A stretch of DNA of 64,000 nt from Rhizobacter sp964253025 (GCF_964253025.1 NZ_CAXUQC020000001.1:248001-312000); one strand, 5' to 3'. Counted from the first letter of the stretch, positions 37,640-48,936 are shown. Numbers and translations are program-made. Notes: generated by a model from the letters alone, not told the origin.

Positions 37640-38054
37640 GTGTTATCCTTCGCTCCCTGGAAAACGCCGCTCCATGCACCCACCCGCAGTTCAGGTTCGC
37701 CATGGAATTCCGTGGCCCGGTTCAAGTGATCCGGCGCAGGCCACGGTCGTTTTCCCGGGCAGCAACGCTGCCATTCGTGTCTCCAAGTGCGGGCCTCCAA
37801 GCCGCCCCTTCTCGCTCCACGTCTTATCGCTCCACGTTCGCTCCACGTTCATTTCGTCCTCGTCAGATTTCCGTTCCGTTCCAACCCCTTCTTCGCACTC
37901 CGACGAGTCCCGCTCCGTCCGCCACGTCCCATCGGCCGCTGCCCCGGCATCGGCCGTGCCGCGCTTTTGCCCGCATCGGGCGTGACCCTGAAGGCGCTCG
38001 CGCCGCACGCCGGCACGTCGCCTGTCCGCGTTGACATTGACAAGAGGTAAATCC
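37640..38054 (+). promoter_or_regulatory. Long C-rich leader of nrdA
   Basis: About 415 nt between the predicted start and the nrdA ATG. The stretch 37801-37920 has, by my count, 54 C against 19 G in 120 nt, with pyrimidine runs and little self-complementarity, the usual character of a Rho-loading region. It also holds three copies of CGCTCCACGT (37813, 37828, 37839). No convincing gene or known riboswitch is seen. The rest of the intergenic region (37379-37587) shows nothing recognisable. Confidence 0.45.
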
Positions 38055-40970
<2,916 letters not shown>

Positions 40971-40972
40971 TC

Positions 40973-41059
40973 TCGTGCGTGTGAATCACGCGCGTCGCAG
41001 CCGGTGAATCGCCATGCGCACACTCGGCTGCTTCAAGCGTGATTCGGCATCTCGCACGA
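40973..41059 (+). other. Nested stem-loop structure after nrdA
   Basis: Three nested complementary arm pairs begin 3 nt after the nrdA stop: TCGTGCG/CGCACGA (40973-40979 with 41053-41059), GAATCACGC/GCGTGATTC (40983-40991 with 41037-41045) and GCAGCCG/CGGCTGC (40997-41003 with 41025-41031), 23 perfect pairs with small internal loops and a 21-nt apical region. No U-tract follows. It could be an mRNA stabiliser, a partial terminator or a regulator of nrdB. Confidence 0.6.
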
Positions 41060-41076
41060 CATCGAAATCACACGCG

Positions 41077-41105
41077 TGAGTCGCATCGTTTTTCGATGCG
41101 ACTCA
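41077..41105 (+). other. Perfect 12-bp hairpin upstream of nrdB
   Basis: Arms TGAGTCGCATCG and CGATGCGACTCA pair perfectly around a TTTTT loop. No T-run follows on either strand, so it is not a standard intrinsic terminator. It sits between the large structure and the nrdB promoter. Confidence 0.65.
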
Positions 41106-41139
41106 GCAACAGCGAAGTGGCTGCGATGTCAATAAGTGC

Positions 41140-41168
41140 TTGGTGTTCGAACGCAACACTCTCATAAT
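41140..41168 (+). promoter_or_regulatory. Candidate nrdB promoter
   Basis: -35 TTGGTG, exactly 17-bp spacer, -10 CATAAT (5 of 6). Predicted start near 41175 leaves a short leader before the nrdB ATG at 41192. This would let nrdB be expressed separately from nrdA; no NrdR box is evident here. Confidence 0.5.
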
Positions 41169-41191
41169 TCAAACGTACGGGAATTTTCAAT

Positions 41192-42379
41192 ATGCTGGTT
41201 TGGGAAGACGACCTTAAACCCTCGATGACTCCGCAGGGCCACCTCGCGCCGAGCAACTCGGCTCCAGCGCGCGACGAGTCGTCGACCGAGTTCGGCGCCG
41301 CGCCGTCCTCCGCGTCCGCCTCCGCATCGCCTGTCACTTCAAGCGTCGCACCGGTCGCCACGGCGCGCGTCAATGCCGCCGACAAGCGCATCATCAACGG
41401 CAAGACCGACGTCAACCAGCTGGTGCCGTTCAAGTACAAGTGGGCCTGGGAGAAGTACCTCGCCACCTGTGCGAACCACTGGATGCCGCAAGAGGTCAAC
41501 ATGTCGCGCGACATCGCGCTGTGGAAAGACCCGAACGGCCTGACCGAAGACGAGCGCCGCATCATCAAGCGCAACCTCGGCTTCTTCGTCACCGCCGACT
41601 CTCTCGCGGCGAACAACATCGTGCTGGGCACCTACCGCCACATCACGGCGCCCGAGTGCCGCCAGTTCCTGCTGCGCCAGGCGTTCGAGGAAGCGATCCA
41701 CACGCACGCCTACCAGTACATCGTCGAGTCCCTCGGTCTCGACGAGAGCGAGATCTTCAACGCGTACAACGAGGTCAAGTCCATCCGTGACAAGGACGAG
41801 TTCCTGATCCCGTTCATCAACGCGATCATGGATCCGAACTTCAACACCGGCACGCAGGCCAACGACCAGACGCTGCTCAAGTCGCTGATCGTCTTTGCCT
41901 GCCTGATGGAAGGCCTGTTCTTCTACGTCGGGTTCACCCAGATCCTCGCGTTGGGTCGCCAGAACAAGATGACGGGTGCTGCCGAGCAGTACCAGTACAT
42001 CCTGCGCGACGAGTCGATGCACTGCAATTTCGGCATCGACCTCATCAACCAGTTGAAGCTCGAGAATCCGCACCTGTGGACGCCCGAGTTCAAGGCCGAG
42101 ATCAAGGCGCTGTTCCTGCACGCCGTCGAACTGGAATACCGGTATGCCGAAGACACCATGCCGCGCGGCGTGCTGGGTCTGAACGCATCCATGTTCAAGG
42201 GATATCTGCGGTACATCGCCAACCGGCGTGCACAGCAAATCGGTTTGGAAGAGCTCTTCCCGAACGAGGAAAACCCGTTCCCGTGGATGAGCGAAATGAT
42301 CGACCTGAAAAAGGAGCGCAATTTCTTCGAGACGCGTGTCATCGAGTATCAATCGGGTGGCGCGCTCTCCTGGGACTGA
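41192..42379 (+). CDS. nrdB: NrdB, class Ia ribonucleotide reductase beta (radical) subunit
   Basis: Di-iron tyrosyl-radical subunit, 395 residues. Metal ligands and radical site are visible in EEAIHTHAYQYI: E167, H170 and radical Y174, so it is the classical Tyr type rather than the Phe (Ic) type; further ligands are in RDESMHCNFG. The first 60 residues are a Ser/Ala-rich extension not found in E. coli NrdB. A C-terminal tail binds NrdA. It pairs with the upstream nrdA. Confidence 0.97.
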   Translation: MLVWEDDLKPSMTPQGHLAPSNSAPARDESSTEFGAAPSSASASASPVTSSVAPVATARVNAADKRIINGKTDVNQLVPFKYKWAWEKYLATCANHWMPQEVNMSRDIALWKDPNGLTEDERRIIKRNLGFFVTADSLAANNIVLGTYRHITAPECRQFLLRQAFEEAIHTHAYQYIVESLGLDESEIFNAYNEVKSIRDKDEFLIPFINAIMDPNFNTGTQANDQTLLKSLIVFACLMEGLFFYVGFTQILALGRQNKMTGAAEQYQYILRDESMHCNFGIDLINQLKLENPHLWTPEFKAEIKALFLHAVELEYRYAEDTMPRGVLGLNASMFKGYLRYIANRRAQQIGLEELFPNEENPFPWMSEMIDLKKERNFFETRVIEYQSGGALSWD

Positions 42380-42595
42380 CGCCCGCTGGCTGGAGCAAGC
42401 AGCAGGTCATGCAACAGATCAAGATTCGCGGATGAAGGGCTGACCGACGCAGAAGCGGCGGCCCGTTCCGCAACCCCATTCATCGCACCGGGGCGCCCCT
42501 CCTGGGCAGACCATCGGGTGATGAATAACTGGCTTGTCTCCACATCTCCGTGGGCACAAGACAGTGTTTTTTCAACTTGATCAAGGAGAAATGTA

Positions 42596-43201
42596 ATGGC
42601 AACTGCAAAGAAGGCTCCGGCCAAGAAAGTCGCGGCGAAGAAGGCTGCACCGGCGAAGAAGGTCGCGGCCAAGAAGGCCGCTCCGGCGAAGAAGGCTGCG
42701 GCCAAGAAGGCGCCGGCGAAGAAGGCTGCACCGGCCAAGAAGGTCGCCGCCAAGAAGGCAGCGCCGGCCAAGAAGGTCGCCGCGAAGAAGGCAGCACCGG
42801 CCAAGAAGGCGGCTGCGAAGAAGGTCGTCGCCAAGAAGGCGGCACCGGCCAAGAAGGCTGCTGCGAAGAAGGCAGCACCGGCACGCAAGACGGCTGCCAA
42901 GAAGGCCGCTCCTGCGAAGAAGGCAGCACCGGCCAAGAAGGCCGCTGCCAAGAAGGCCCCTGCGAAGAAGGCTGCCCCTGCCAAGAAGGCTGCGCCCGCC
43001 AAGAAGGCTGCCGCGAAGCCTGCTGCCAAGCCGGCTGCGAAGAAGGCCGCTCCCAAGAAGGCCGCCCCGAAGAAGGCTGCTGCCAAGCCTGCCGCTGCTG
43101 CCGCCGCTCCGGCTGCTGCCAAGCCGGCCCCTGCGCCTGCTGCCAAGACTGCGCTGAGCCCGGCTGCCGCCTGGCCGTTCCCCACCGGCGCCAAGCCCTG
43201 A
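42596..43201 (+). CDS. Histone H1-like protein with AAPAKK repeats
   Basis: A 201-residue, almost pure Lys/Ala/Pro protein made of repeated KKAAPAKKA/KKVAAKKA pentamer-like units, resembling the C-terminal tail of histone H1 and the bacterial AlgP/HctA group. It should bind DNA non-specifically through charge and act in nucleoid organisation. The last 30 residues turn to Ala/Pro and end in WPFPTGAKP. Strong SD AAGGAG, spacing 7; a minimal ATG-TAA lies between SD and start. A strong terminator follows. Confidence 0.9.
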   Translation: MATAKKAPAKKVAAKKAAPAKKVAAKKAAPAKKAAAKKAPAKKAAPAKKVAAKKAAPAKKVAAKKAAPAKKAAAKKVVAKKAAPAKKAAAKKAAPARKTAAKKAAPAKKAAPAKKAAAKKAPAKKAAPAKKAAPAKKAAAKPAAKPAAKKAAPKKAAPKKAAAKPAAAAAAPAAAKPAPAPAAKTALSPAAAWPFPTGAKP

Positions 43202-43225
43202 GGATCGAACGCATCTTGCGTACTG

Positions 43226-43249
43226 AACCCGGCTCCGGCCGGGTTTTTT
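43226..43249 (+). terminator. Intrinsic terminator after the histone-like gene
   Basis: Eight-bp stem AACCCGGC / GCCGGGTT with a TCCG loop followed by TTTT (six T in a row counting the stem end). Classic Rho-independent form. The next ATG on the same strand starts 2 nt after the T-run. Confidence 0.92.
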
Positions 43250-43250
43250 C

Positions 43251-43580
43251 ATGGTGACCCCGTCCGCTCCATCGTCTCGCGACTGGCCCTGCCTGCACGT
43301 CACGCGCAGCGGGACGGTGCTCGACCTCCATGTGGCGCCCAATGCCAAGCGCACGCAGTGCATGGGGCTGCACGGCGCGGCCTTGCGCATTCGCCTGGCG
43401 GCGCCGCCGGTCGACGGCGCGGCCAACGAGGCCTTGCAACGCTGGCTGGCGGATCAGCTGGGCGTCGCACGCCAGGCGGTGGGCCTGGTCCGCGGTGACA
43501 GCTCCCGGCTCAAGCAGGTGAGCCTGGCGCTGCCCGCCGAGCAGGTGGCCCAGTGGCTCGCGCGCGTCGTGCCGGACTGA
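43251..43580 (+). CDS. DUF167 (YggU) family protein
   Basis: 109-residue DUF167/YggU domain: DLHVAPNAKRT, LRIRLAAPPVDGAANEAL and VRGDSSRLKQVSL match the family core. Function unknown. The ATG is just after the preceding terminator, so it has no room for its own promoter or SD; it depends on read-through or on a promoter inside the upstream gene. No later in-frame start keeps the first strand, so the start is likely right. Convergent with the kinase gene. Confidence 0.88.
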   Translation: MVTPSAPSSRDWPCLHVTRSGTVLDLHVAPNAKRTQCMGLHGAALRIRLAAPPVDGAANEALQRWLADQLGVARQAVGLVRGDSSRLKQVSLALPAEQVAQWLARVVPD

Positions 43581-43595
43581 GCGCCCGGCGGCCCG

Positions 43596-44489
43596 TCAGG
43601 CTTTCTCGACGGGGTGGTTCTGGCCGCCCCGGTGGGCGATCTTTGCCGCGCCGACACGGTTGCCCAGCGCCACGCAGTCGGCCAGCGGCCAGCCCCGTTC
43701 CAGGCCGAACAGCAGCGCGCCGCGGAAGGCATCGCCACAGCCCGTGGGGTCGACCACTTCGGCAGCCTTCACGCCGGGGATGTGCGTGCGCACGCCCTGT
43801 TCCCACAGTTCGCACCCTTCGGCGCCCAGCGTCACGATGACGCCCGCGAGGTGCGAGCGCGACAGCGATTCCAGCGTGTGGCCGGTGCGGTCGCAGAGCA
43901 TCTTGGCCTCGTAGTCGTTCACGGCCACCCAGGTCGCCTGCTTCACGAAGGCCTTGAGTTCATCGCCGTTGAACATCGGGAGGCCCTGGCCCGGATCGAA
44001 GACGAAGGGGATGCCCGCCTCGGCCAGCTGCGCGGCGTGCTGGATCATGGCGTCGCGGCCGTCCGGCGCGATGATCGCCACCCGGATGTCGTCGCGCGTG
44101 GGCACGGCCGTCAGGTGGGCCTGCTGCATCGCGCCGGGGTGGAAGGCGGTGATCTGGTTGTTGTCGGTGTCGGTGATGATGATCGCCTGGGCCGTGTAGC
44201 TGTCGGCCTCGACGCGGATCAGGTCGGTGCTGGCGCCCCAGGCGCGAAAGCGAGCCAGGTAGTCCTGGGCGTCGGGGCCCACCGCGGCCATCACGAGGGG
44301 CTCGCCGCCCAGCTGCTTGAGCGTGTAGGCGATGTTGCCCGCGCAGCCCCCGAACTCGCGGCGCAGCGTCGGCACCAGGAAGGACACGTTGAGGATATGC
44401 AGCTGCTCCGGCAGGATCTGCTGGGCGAAGCGGCCCGGGAAGGTGGTGATCGTGTCGTAGGCGAGCGATCCGCAGATCAGGGCTGGCAT
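43596..44489 (-). CDS. PfkB-family carbohydrate/nucleoside kinase
   Basis: 297 residues, PfkB (ribokinase) fold close to adenosine kinase-like members: N-terminal MPALICGSLAYDTI, FGGCAGNIAYTLKQLG for substrate binding, and DPTGCGDAFRGALL with the catalytic Asp and anion hole. The substrate is uncertain (adenosine or a sugar). Last gene of the long minus-strand series beginning at aroQ. Confidence 0.88.
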   Translation of the reverse strand: MPALICGSLAYDTITTFPGRFAQQILPEQLHILNVSFLVPTLRREFGGCAGNIAYTLKQLGGEPLVMAAVGPDAQDYLARFRAWGASTDLIRVEADSYTAQAIIITDTDNNQITAFHPGAMQQAHLTAVPTRDDIRVAIIAPDGRDAMIQHAAQLAEAGIPFVFDPGQGLPMFNGDELKAFVKQATWVAVNDYEAKMLCDRTGHTLESLSRSHLAGVIVTLGAEGCELWEQGVRTHIPGVKAAEVVDPTGCGDAFRGALLFGLERGWPLADCVALGNRVGAAKIAHRGGQNHPVEKA

Positions 44490-44533
44490 GGGGGTGTCCT
44501 CGGTGATGGCGCGCAGCGGAGCGATGCGCAGGG

Positions 44534-45532
44534 TCAGGGGTAGAAGATCTCGACGGTATAGCCGGTCACGCGGGGCCCGTCGACCGTGAAGACGAGCTGC
44601 AGCGTCGACTCGGCGCCCGCCGCGATCTGCGGGTCGGCGCGGAAGTCGAGGGGTGACAGCACCCGCCGCGAGACCAGCTGACCGTCAGGATCGGTGAGGT
44701 TCAGTTCGACGGACGGCAGCGCGAGCGGCAGGCCGCTGCGGTTGCGCAGCACCACGGTGAGCCGGTAGGCCGCGCCGCCATTGGCCGGCGACAGCGAGCT
44801 GCTTTCGACGGCCACCGCGTCGATGTCGCGTGGCAGTCCGACGCTGCAGCCGAGCGGTTCGCAGGCGGCGATCAGCCAGGGGCGGCTACCCGGCCAACGG
44901 GTGGCGACGACATCGCGGAAGTGCAGGGCGAGCTGCCCCAGCAACGAAGCCAGGAGCAGCAGCGACACGAAGGACAGCGCGAGCCGCACGCGCGGACTCC
45001 GCCAGCGCGCCTTTCGCCGTGCCTCGCGCAGGAACTCGGGCGGCTGCTGGCCGGGTTGGCCCGTGCGCCGGCGAGGTGGGGCCGGTGTCTCGAGTTCGAG
45101 GGGAGGGCGCTCGATGGAGGGCGGCTCCACTTCGGCCAGCAGGGATTCGTTGAAGCTCGCGTCGGCGAAGTCCACGCGGTCCCGCTCGGCCACGGTCTGC
45201 GCCGGCGTCTGTTCGACGTCGTCCTGCTCGGGCTGGAAGAAGCGCGAGTGGATGCGGTCCTCGTCGCTCAGCTGGAAGACGTCGTCTTCCTCGGCGGGCG
45301 GCTCGACCGGGGCCTGGTAGGCCGAGGCGATGGTCGCGGCCGGCGGCTGGGGCGGTGCAGGCGGAGGCGTCCAGTCGGGCGGCGCATCACGCTCGAGGTC
45401 GAACAAGCCCTCGATGGCGTTGAAGACCTGGTCACAGCGGCCGCAGCGCACCCACCCTTCGGAAACCTTGAGCTGGTCCTGGACGACTCGGAAGACGGTA
45501 CCGCAGGCGGTGCAACGGGTGGCCAGGCTCAT
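44534..45532 (-). CDS. Zinc-ribbon DUF3426 membrane protein
   Basis: 332 residues. N-terminal MJ0042-type zinc ribbon with TRCTACGTVF and VRCGRCDQVF (four Cys), a Pro/Glu-rich disordered segment, one membrane helix near 183-205, and a C-terminal DUF3426 beta domain (LSPANGGAAYRLTVVLRNRSG...). Commonly next to prmA in betaproteobacteria; role unknown, perhaps envelope-linked. 22 bp after prmA. Confidence 0.9.
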   Translation of the reverse strand: MSLATRCTACGTVFRVVQDQLKVSEGWVRCGRCDQVFNAIEGLFDLERDAPPDWTPPPAPPQPPAATIASAYQAPVEPPAEEDDVFQLSDEDRIHSRFFQPEQDDVEQTPAQTVAERDRVDFADASFNESLLAEVEPPSIERPPLELETPAPPRRRTGQPGQQPPEFLREARRKARWRSPRVRLALSFVSLLLLASLLGQLALHFRDVVATRWPGSRPWLIAACEPLGCSVGLPRDIDAVAVESSSLSPANGGAAYRLTVVLRNRSGLPLALPSVELNLTDPDGQLVSRRVLSPLDFRADPQIAAGAESTLQLVFTVDGPRVTGYTVEIFYP

Positions 45533-45554
45533 GCCGAAATCATGCCACGCCGAA

Positions 45555-46460
45555 TCACGCGTTCAGCCTGGCCGTCATCAGGATCCACCCGTCCTCGGCG
45601 TCGCTCACCTCGAGCGCGCACCAGGGCGCGTAGGCCTGTTTCAGCTCGTCGGCCTGACGCTCCAGGATGCCGGCCAGCACGAGGTGGCCGCCTGGGGCCA
45701 CATGACCGCAGAGCAGTGGCGCCAGCAGCTTCAGCGGCGTGGCCAGGATGTTGGCCAGCACCAGCGGGTACTGCCCCTGCGCCGCATCCGGAAGACCGGC
45801 ATTGAGGCTCACGCCGTTGGCCGCGGCGTTGTCACGGGTGGACTGCACGGCGGATTCGTCGATGTCGACCGCATCGATGCCGCGTGCGCCATGCAGCGCT
45901 GCGCCGATGGCGAGGATGCCGGAGCCGCAGCCATAGTCGAGCACGCGCTCCCACGCGTCCGGCGCCTGGGGCGCATGCCGGGCGATCCAGCGCAGGCACA
46001 TGCGCGTGGTGGGGTGCGTGCCGGTGCCGAAGGCGAGGCCTGGGTCCAGGCGCATCACCTGGCGGGCCGCCGCCGGCGGCTCGTGCCAGGTCGGCACGAT
46101 CCAGAACGCGGGCGTGATCTCCACCGGCGCGAACTGTGACTGGGTGAGGCGAACCCAGTCCTGCTCGACGACGGGTTGCATCGCCTGCAGCTTGATCTGG
46201 TCGCCCGCCCATTCCTGGGCGAGCAGCAAGGTGGCGGCCTCGGTGGCCTGCTCTTCGGTGTCGAAGAGCGCCTTGACGATCGAACGCTGCCAGCCCGCGC
46301 TCGGTGGCGGCATGCCGGGTTCGCCGAACAGGGCCCGCTCGGCGTCGCTGCCCGCGTCGGCGTCTTCCACCGACACGGAGAGCGCGCCGAGTTCGTCCAT
46401 CAGCCCGTCGGACACGGGTTCGACCAACTCCTCGGGAACGACCAGCAGCAGTTCGATCAT
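45555..46460 (-). CDS. prmA: Ribosomal protein L11 methyltransferase
   Basis: SAM-dependent trimethylation of ribosomal protein L11. 301 residues: N-terminal L11-recognition domain, then the Rossmann domain with LDYGCGSGILAIGAA and the VDIDESAV acidic loop, and NILATPL as the substrate motif. It starts 4 bp after accC, within the accB-accC-prmA series. Confidence 0.95.
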   Translation of the reverse strand: MIELLLVVPEELVEPVSDGLMDELGALSVSVEDADAGSDAERALFGEPGMPPPSAGWQRSIVKALFDTEEQATEAATLLLAQEWAGDQIKLQAMQPVVEQDWVRLTQSQFAPVEITPAFWIVPTWHEPPAAARQVMRLDPGLAFGTGTHPTTRMCLRWIARHAPQAPDAWERVLDYGCGSGILAIGAALHGARGIDAVDIDESAVQSTRDNAAANGVSLNAGLPDAAQGQYPLVLANILATPLKLLAPLLCGHVAPGGHLVLAGILERQADELKQAYAPWCALEVSDAEDGWILMTARLNA

Positions 46461-46464
46461 CGGC

Positions 46465-47814
46465 TCACCGCTTGTGCTGGCTCATCCAGCCTTCGAGGTA
46501 GTGGATGCTCGTGCCGCCTTCGACGAACTTGGCATCAACCATGAGCTCGCGGTGCAGCGGGATGTTGGTCTGGATGCCCTCGACGACCGTCTCGGACAGC
46601 GCGATGCGCATGCGTGCCACGGCCTGGTCACGGGTGTCTCCGTGGGTGATGATCTTGCCGATCATCGAGTCGTAGTTCGGCGGCACGAAGTAGTTCGTGT
46701 ACGCATGCGAGTCGACCCGAACGCCAGGGCCGCCCGGTGCGTGCCAGGCGGTGATGCGGCCGGGCGAGGGCGTGAACTTGTATGCGTCCTCCGCGTTGAT
46801 GCGGCACTCGATGGCGTGGCCGTGCATCTGGATCTGGCGCTGCGTGAACGGCAGCTTCTCGCCGGCGGCCACGCGGATCTGCATCTGCACGATGTCAATG
46901 CCGGTCACGAGTTCCGTCACCGGATGCTCCACCTGCACGCGGGTGTTCATCTCGATGAAGTAGAACTCGCCGTTCTCGTACAGGAACTCGAAGGTGCCGG
47001 CGCCACGGTAGCCGATGCGCTTGCAGGCGGCCGCACACCGGTCGCCGATCTTTTCGATCACGCGGCGGGGAATGCCGGGCGCAGGCGCTTCCTCGATGAT
47101 CTTCTGGTGGCGGCGCTGCATGGAGCAGTCGCGTTCGCCCAGCCAGACCGCATTCTTGTGCTGGTCGGCCATCACCTGGATCTCGATGTGGCGCGGGTTC
47201 TCGAGGAACTTCTCCATGTAGACCGCGGCGTTGCCGAAGGCGGCACCCGCCTCGCTGCGCGTGGTCTGCACGGCGTGGATCAGGGCGGCCTCGGTGTGCA
47301 CGACGCGCATGCCCCGTCCACCGCCACCACCGGCCGCCTTGATGATCACCGGGTAGCCGATTGCGCGGCCCTGGCGGATGATCTCCTTCGGATCGTCGGG
47401 CAGGGCGCCTTCCGAGCCGGGCACGCAGGGCACGCCGGCCTTGATCATGGTCTGCTTGGCCGACACCTTGTCGCCCATCAGGCGAATCGACTCGGGCGTC
47501 GGGCCGATGAAGGTGAAGCCGCTCTGCTCCACGCGCTCGGCGAAGTCGGCGTTCTCGGACAGGAAGCCGTAGCCCGGGTGAATGGCTTCGGCGTCGGTCA
47601 CCTCGGCGGTCGAGATGATCGCCGGCATGTTGAGGTAGCTCTGCGCGGAGGCGGCCGGGCCGATGCAGACGGCTTCATCGGCCAGCTTGACGTACTTGGC
47701 GTCGCGGTCGGCCTCGGAGTACACCACCACCGACTTCACGCCCATCTCGCGGCAGGCGCGTTGAATGCGCAGCGCGATCTCGCCCCGGTTGGCGATGAGG
47801 ATCTTCTTGAACAT
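46465..47814 (-). CDS. accC: AccC, biotin carboxylase
   Basis: ATP-dependent carboxylation of the biotin on AccB, first half-reaction of acetyl-CoA carboxylase. 449 residues, normal for AccC. Begins MFKKILIANRGEIALR; ATP-grasp glycine loop KAAGGGGGRGM, and active-site residues within EMNTRVQVEHPVTE. Started at that Met; the frame is open 21 codons upstream through accB. 8 bp separate it from accB. Confidence 0.97.
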   Translation of the reverse strand: MFKKILIANRGEIALRIQRACREMGVKSVVVYSEADRDAKYVKLADEAVCIGPAASAQSYLNMPAIISTAEVTDAEAIHPGYGFLSENADFAERVEQSGFTFIGPTPESIRLMGDKVSAKQTMIKAGVPCVPGSEGALPDDPKEIIRQGRAIGYPVIIKAAGGGGGRGMRVVHTEAALIHAVQTTRSEAGAAFGNAAVYMEKFLENPRHIEIQVMADQHKNAVWLGERDCSMQRRHQKIIEEAPAPGIPRRVIEKIGDRCAAACKRIGYRGAGTFEFLYENGEFYFIEMNTRVQVEHPVTELVTGIDIVQMQIRVAAGEKLPFTQRQIQMHGHAIECRINAEDAYKFTPSPGRITAWHAPGGPGVRVDSHAYTNYFVPPNYDSMIGKIITHGDTRDQAVARMRIALSETVVEGIQTNIPLHRELMVDAKFVEGGTSIHYLEGWMSQHKR

Positions 47815-47822
47815 GAAGCGCC

Positions 47823-48290
47823 TTACTCGATGATGAACAAGGGCTGTCCGAACTCGACGGCCTGGCCGTTCTCGCACATCACCTTGGTGACGGTGCCCGA
47901 CTTGTCGGCCTCGATCTCATTCATGATCTTCATGGCTTCGATGATGCAGACCGGCTGGCCTTCCTTGACCACCGTGCCTACCTCGACGAAGGGCTTCGCG
48001 CCCGGGCTGGCCGCGCCGTAGTAGGTGCCGACCATGGGCGACTTGATCGTGTGGCCGGTCGGCTCGGCGGGCGCTGCCGCGACCACCGGAGCGGCGACCG
48101 GTGCGGCGGGTGCCGCGACAGCCTGCTGCTGAGGCGCTGCCTGCTGGAAGGCGGGCGCTGCCGTCATGACGGCCGCATTGGGGTCCGTCTTCACGATGCG
48201 CACCTTCCCGTCCGCTTCGGTGATCTCGAGTTCGGAGATGTTCGACTCCGAGACGAGGTCGATCAGGGTCTTCAGTTTGCGCAGGTCCAT
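47823..48290 (-). CDS. accB: AccB, biotin carboxyl carrier protein
   Basis: 155 residues carrying the biotin of acetyl-CoA carboxylase. The N-terminus is the dimerising helical region, an Ala/Pro/Gln hinge occupies about 40-78, and the biotinyl domain has IIEAMKIMNEIE with the biotinylated K121 and the thumb before it (GTYYGAASPGAKPF). First of accB-accC; 83 bp after aroQ. Confidence 0.97.
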   Translation of the reverse strand: MDLRKLKTLIDLVSESNISELEITEADGKVRIVKTDPNAAVMTAAPAFQQAAPQQQAVAAPAAPVAAPVVAAAPAEPTGHTIKSPMVGTYYGAASPGAKPFVEVGTVVKEGQPVCIIEAMKIMNEIEADKSGTVTKVMCENGQAVEFGQPLFIIE

Positions 48291-48373
48291 GGGTTCTCCA
48301 ACTGCTGTCGTTGTCGTGTGGGCCGTGACACGCGGTGGTGGTCACGCCCGGTTCTGGTGATTCGGTGGATCGG

Positions 48374-48823
48374 TCAGGCCTTGCGGCCGGCGAGCTCACG
48401 CTCGATGGCAACGGTGAGCGCGAGGCGATACCCCTGCGCGCCCAAACCGAGGATGACGCCCTCGGCCTGATCAGAGAAATAGGAGTGGTGCCGGAAAGGC
48501 TCGCGGCGGTGCACGTTCGACAGGTGCACTTCGATGAAGGGAATGGCGACGGCCGCGATGGCGTCGCGCAGCGCCACGCTGGTGTGCGTGTAGGCCGCCG
48601 GATTGATGACGATGAAGGTGGTGCCGTCGGTGCGCGCGGCCTGCACGCGGTCGACGAGGGCGCCTTCGTGGTTGCTCTGGAAGGTTCTCACTTCGACGCC
48701 GGCATCCGCCCCGAACTTCGTCAGATCATCGTTGATCTGCGCCAAAGTCAGCGACCCATAGACCCCGGGCTCGCGCGTGCCGAGCAGGTTGAGGTTGGGG
48801 CCGTGGACGACGAGAACTGCCAT
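48374..48823 (-). CDS. aroQ: AroQ, type II 3-dehydroquinate dehydratase
   Basis: Third step of the shikimate pathway. 149 residues, type II dodecameric form: GPNLNLLGTREPGVYG with catalytic Y22, NPAAYTHTSVALRDA for substrate binding and IEVHLSNVHRREPFRHHS with the catalytic His. The shikimate enzyme AroE is encoded 2.1 kb away on the same strand. The short region upstream holds a CACCCG-AA-CGGGTG palindrome (48840-48853). Confidence 0.96.
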   Translation of the reverse strand: MAVLVVHGPNLNLLGTREPGVYGSLTLAQINDDLTKFGADAGVEVRTFQSNHEGALVDRVQAARTDGTTFIVINPAAYTHTSVALRDAIAAVAIPFIEVHLSNVHRREPFRHHSYFSDQAEGVILGLGAQGYRLALTVAIERELAGRKA

Positions 48824-48936
48824 GTGGGAAACGGACCATCACCCGAACGGGTGGCGTGTCATTTTTGCAAAGGCTGAACTTTACGCCTTTTGGGCGCCGT
48901 TGGACGCACTTCCGCAAATTCTTGTGTCAGCTTGAT

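Noticed and set aside
37702..38034. 110-codon frame in the nrdA leader
   Set aside because: Arg/Ser/Pro-rich low-complexity product, no SD, no conserved look; fits a C-rich leader rather than a gene.
37640..38054. Cobalamin riboswitch in the nrdA leader
   Set aside because: No B12-box-like conserved sequence or matching helices seen; the region is C-rich and poorly structured.
42591..42596. Minimal ATG-TAA upstream frame overlapping the histone-like start
   Set aside because: The SD is only 2 nt from that ATG, too close for use; spacing to the real ATG is optimal. Likely chance.
42596..43201. Tandem repeat or CRISPR-like array
   Set aside because: The periodicity comes from coding for Lys/Ala/Pro repeats in one open frame with strong SD and terminator; no spacers.
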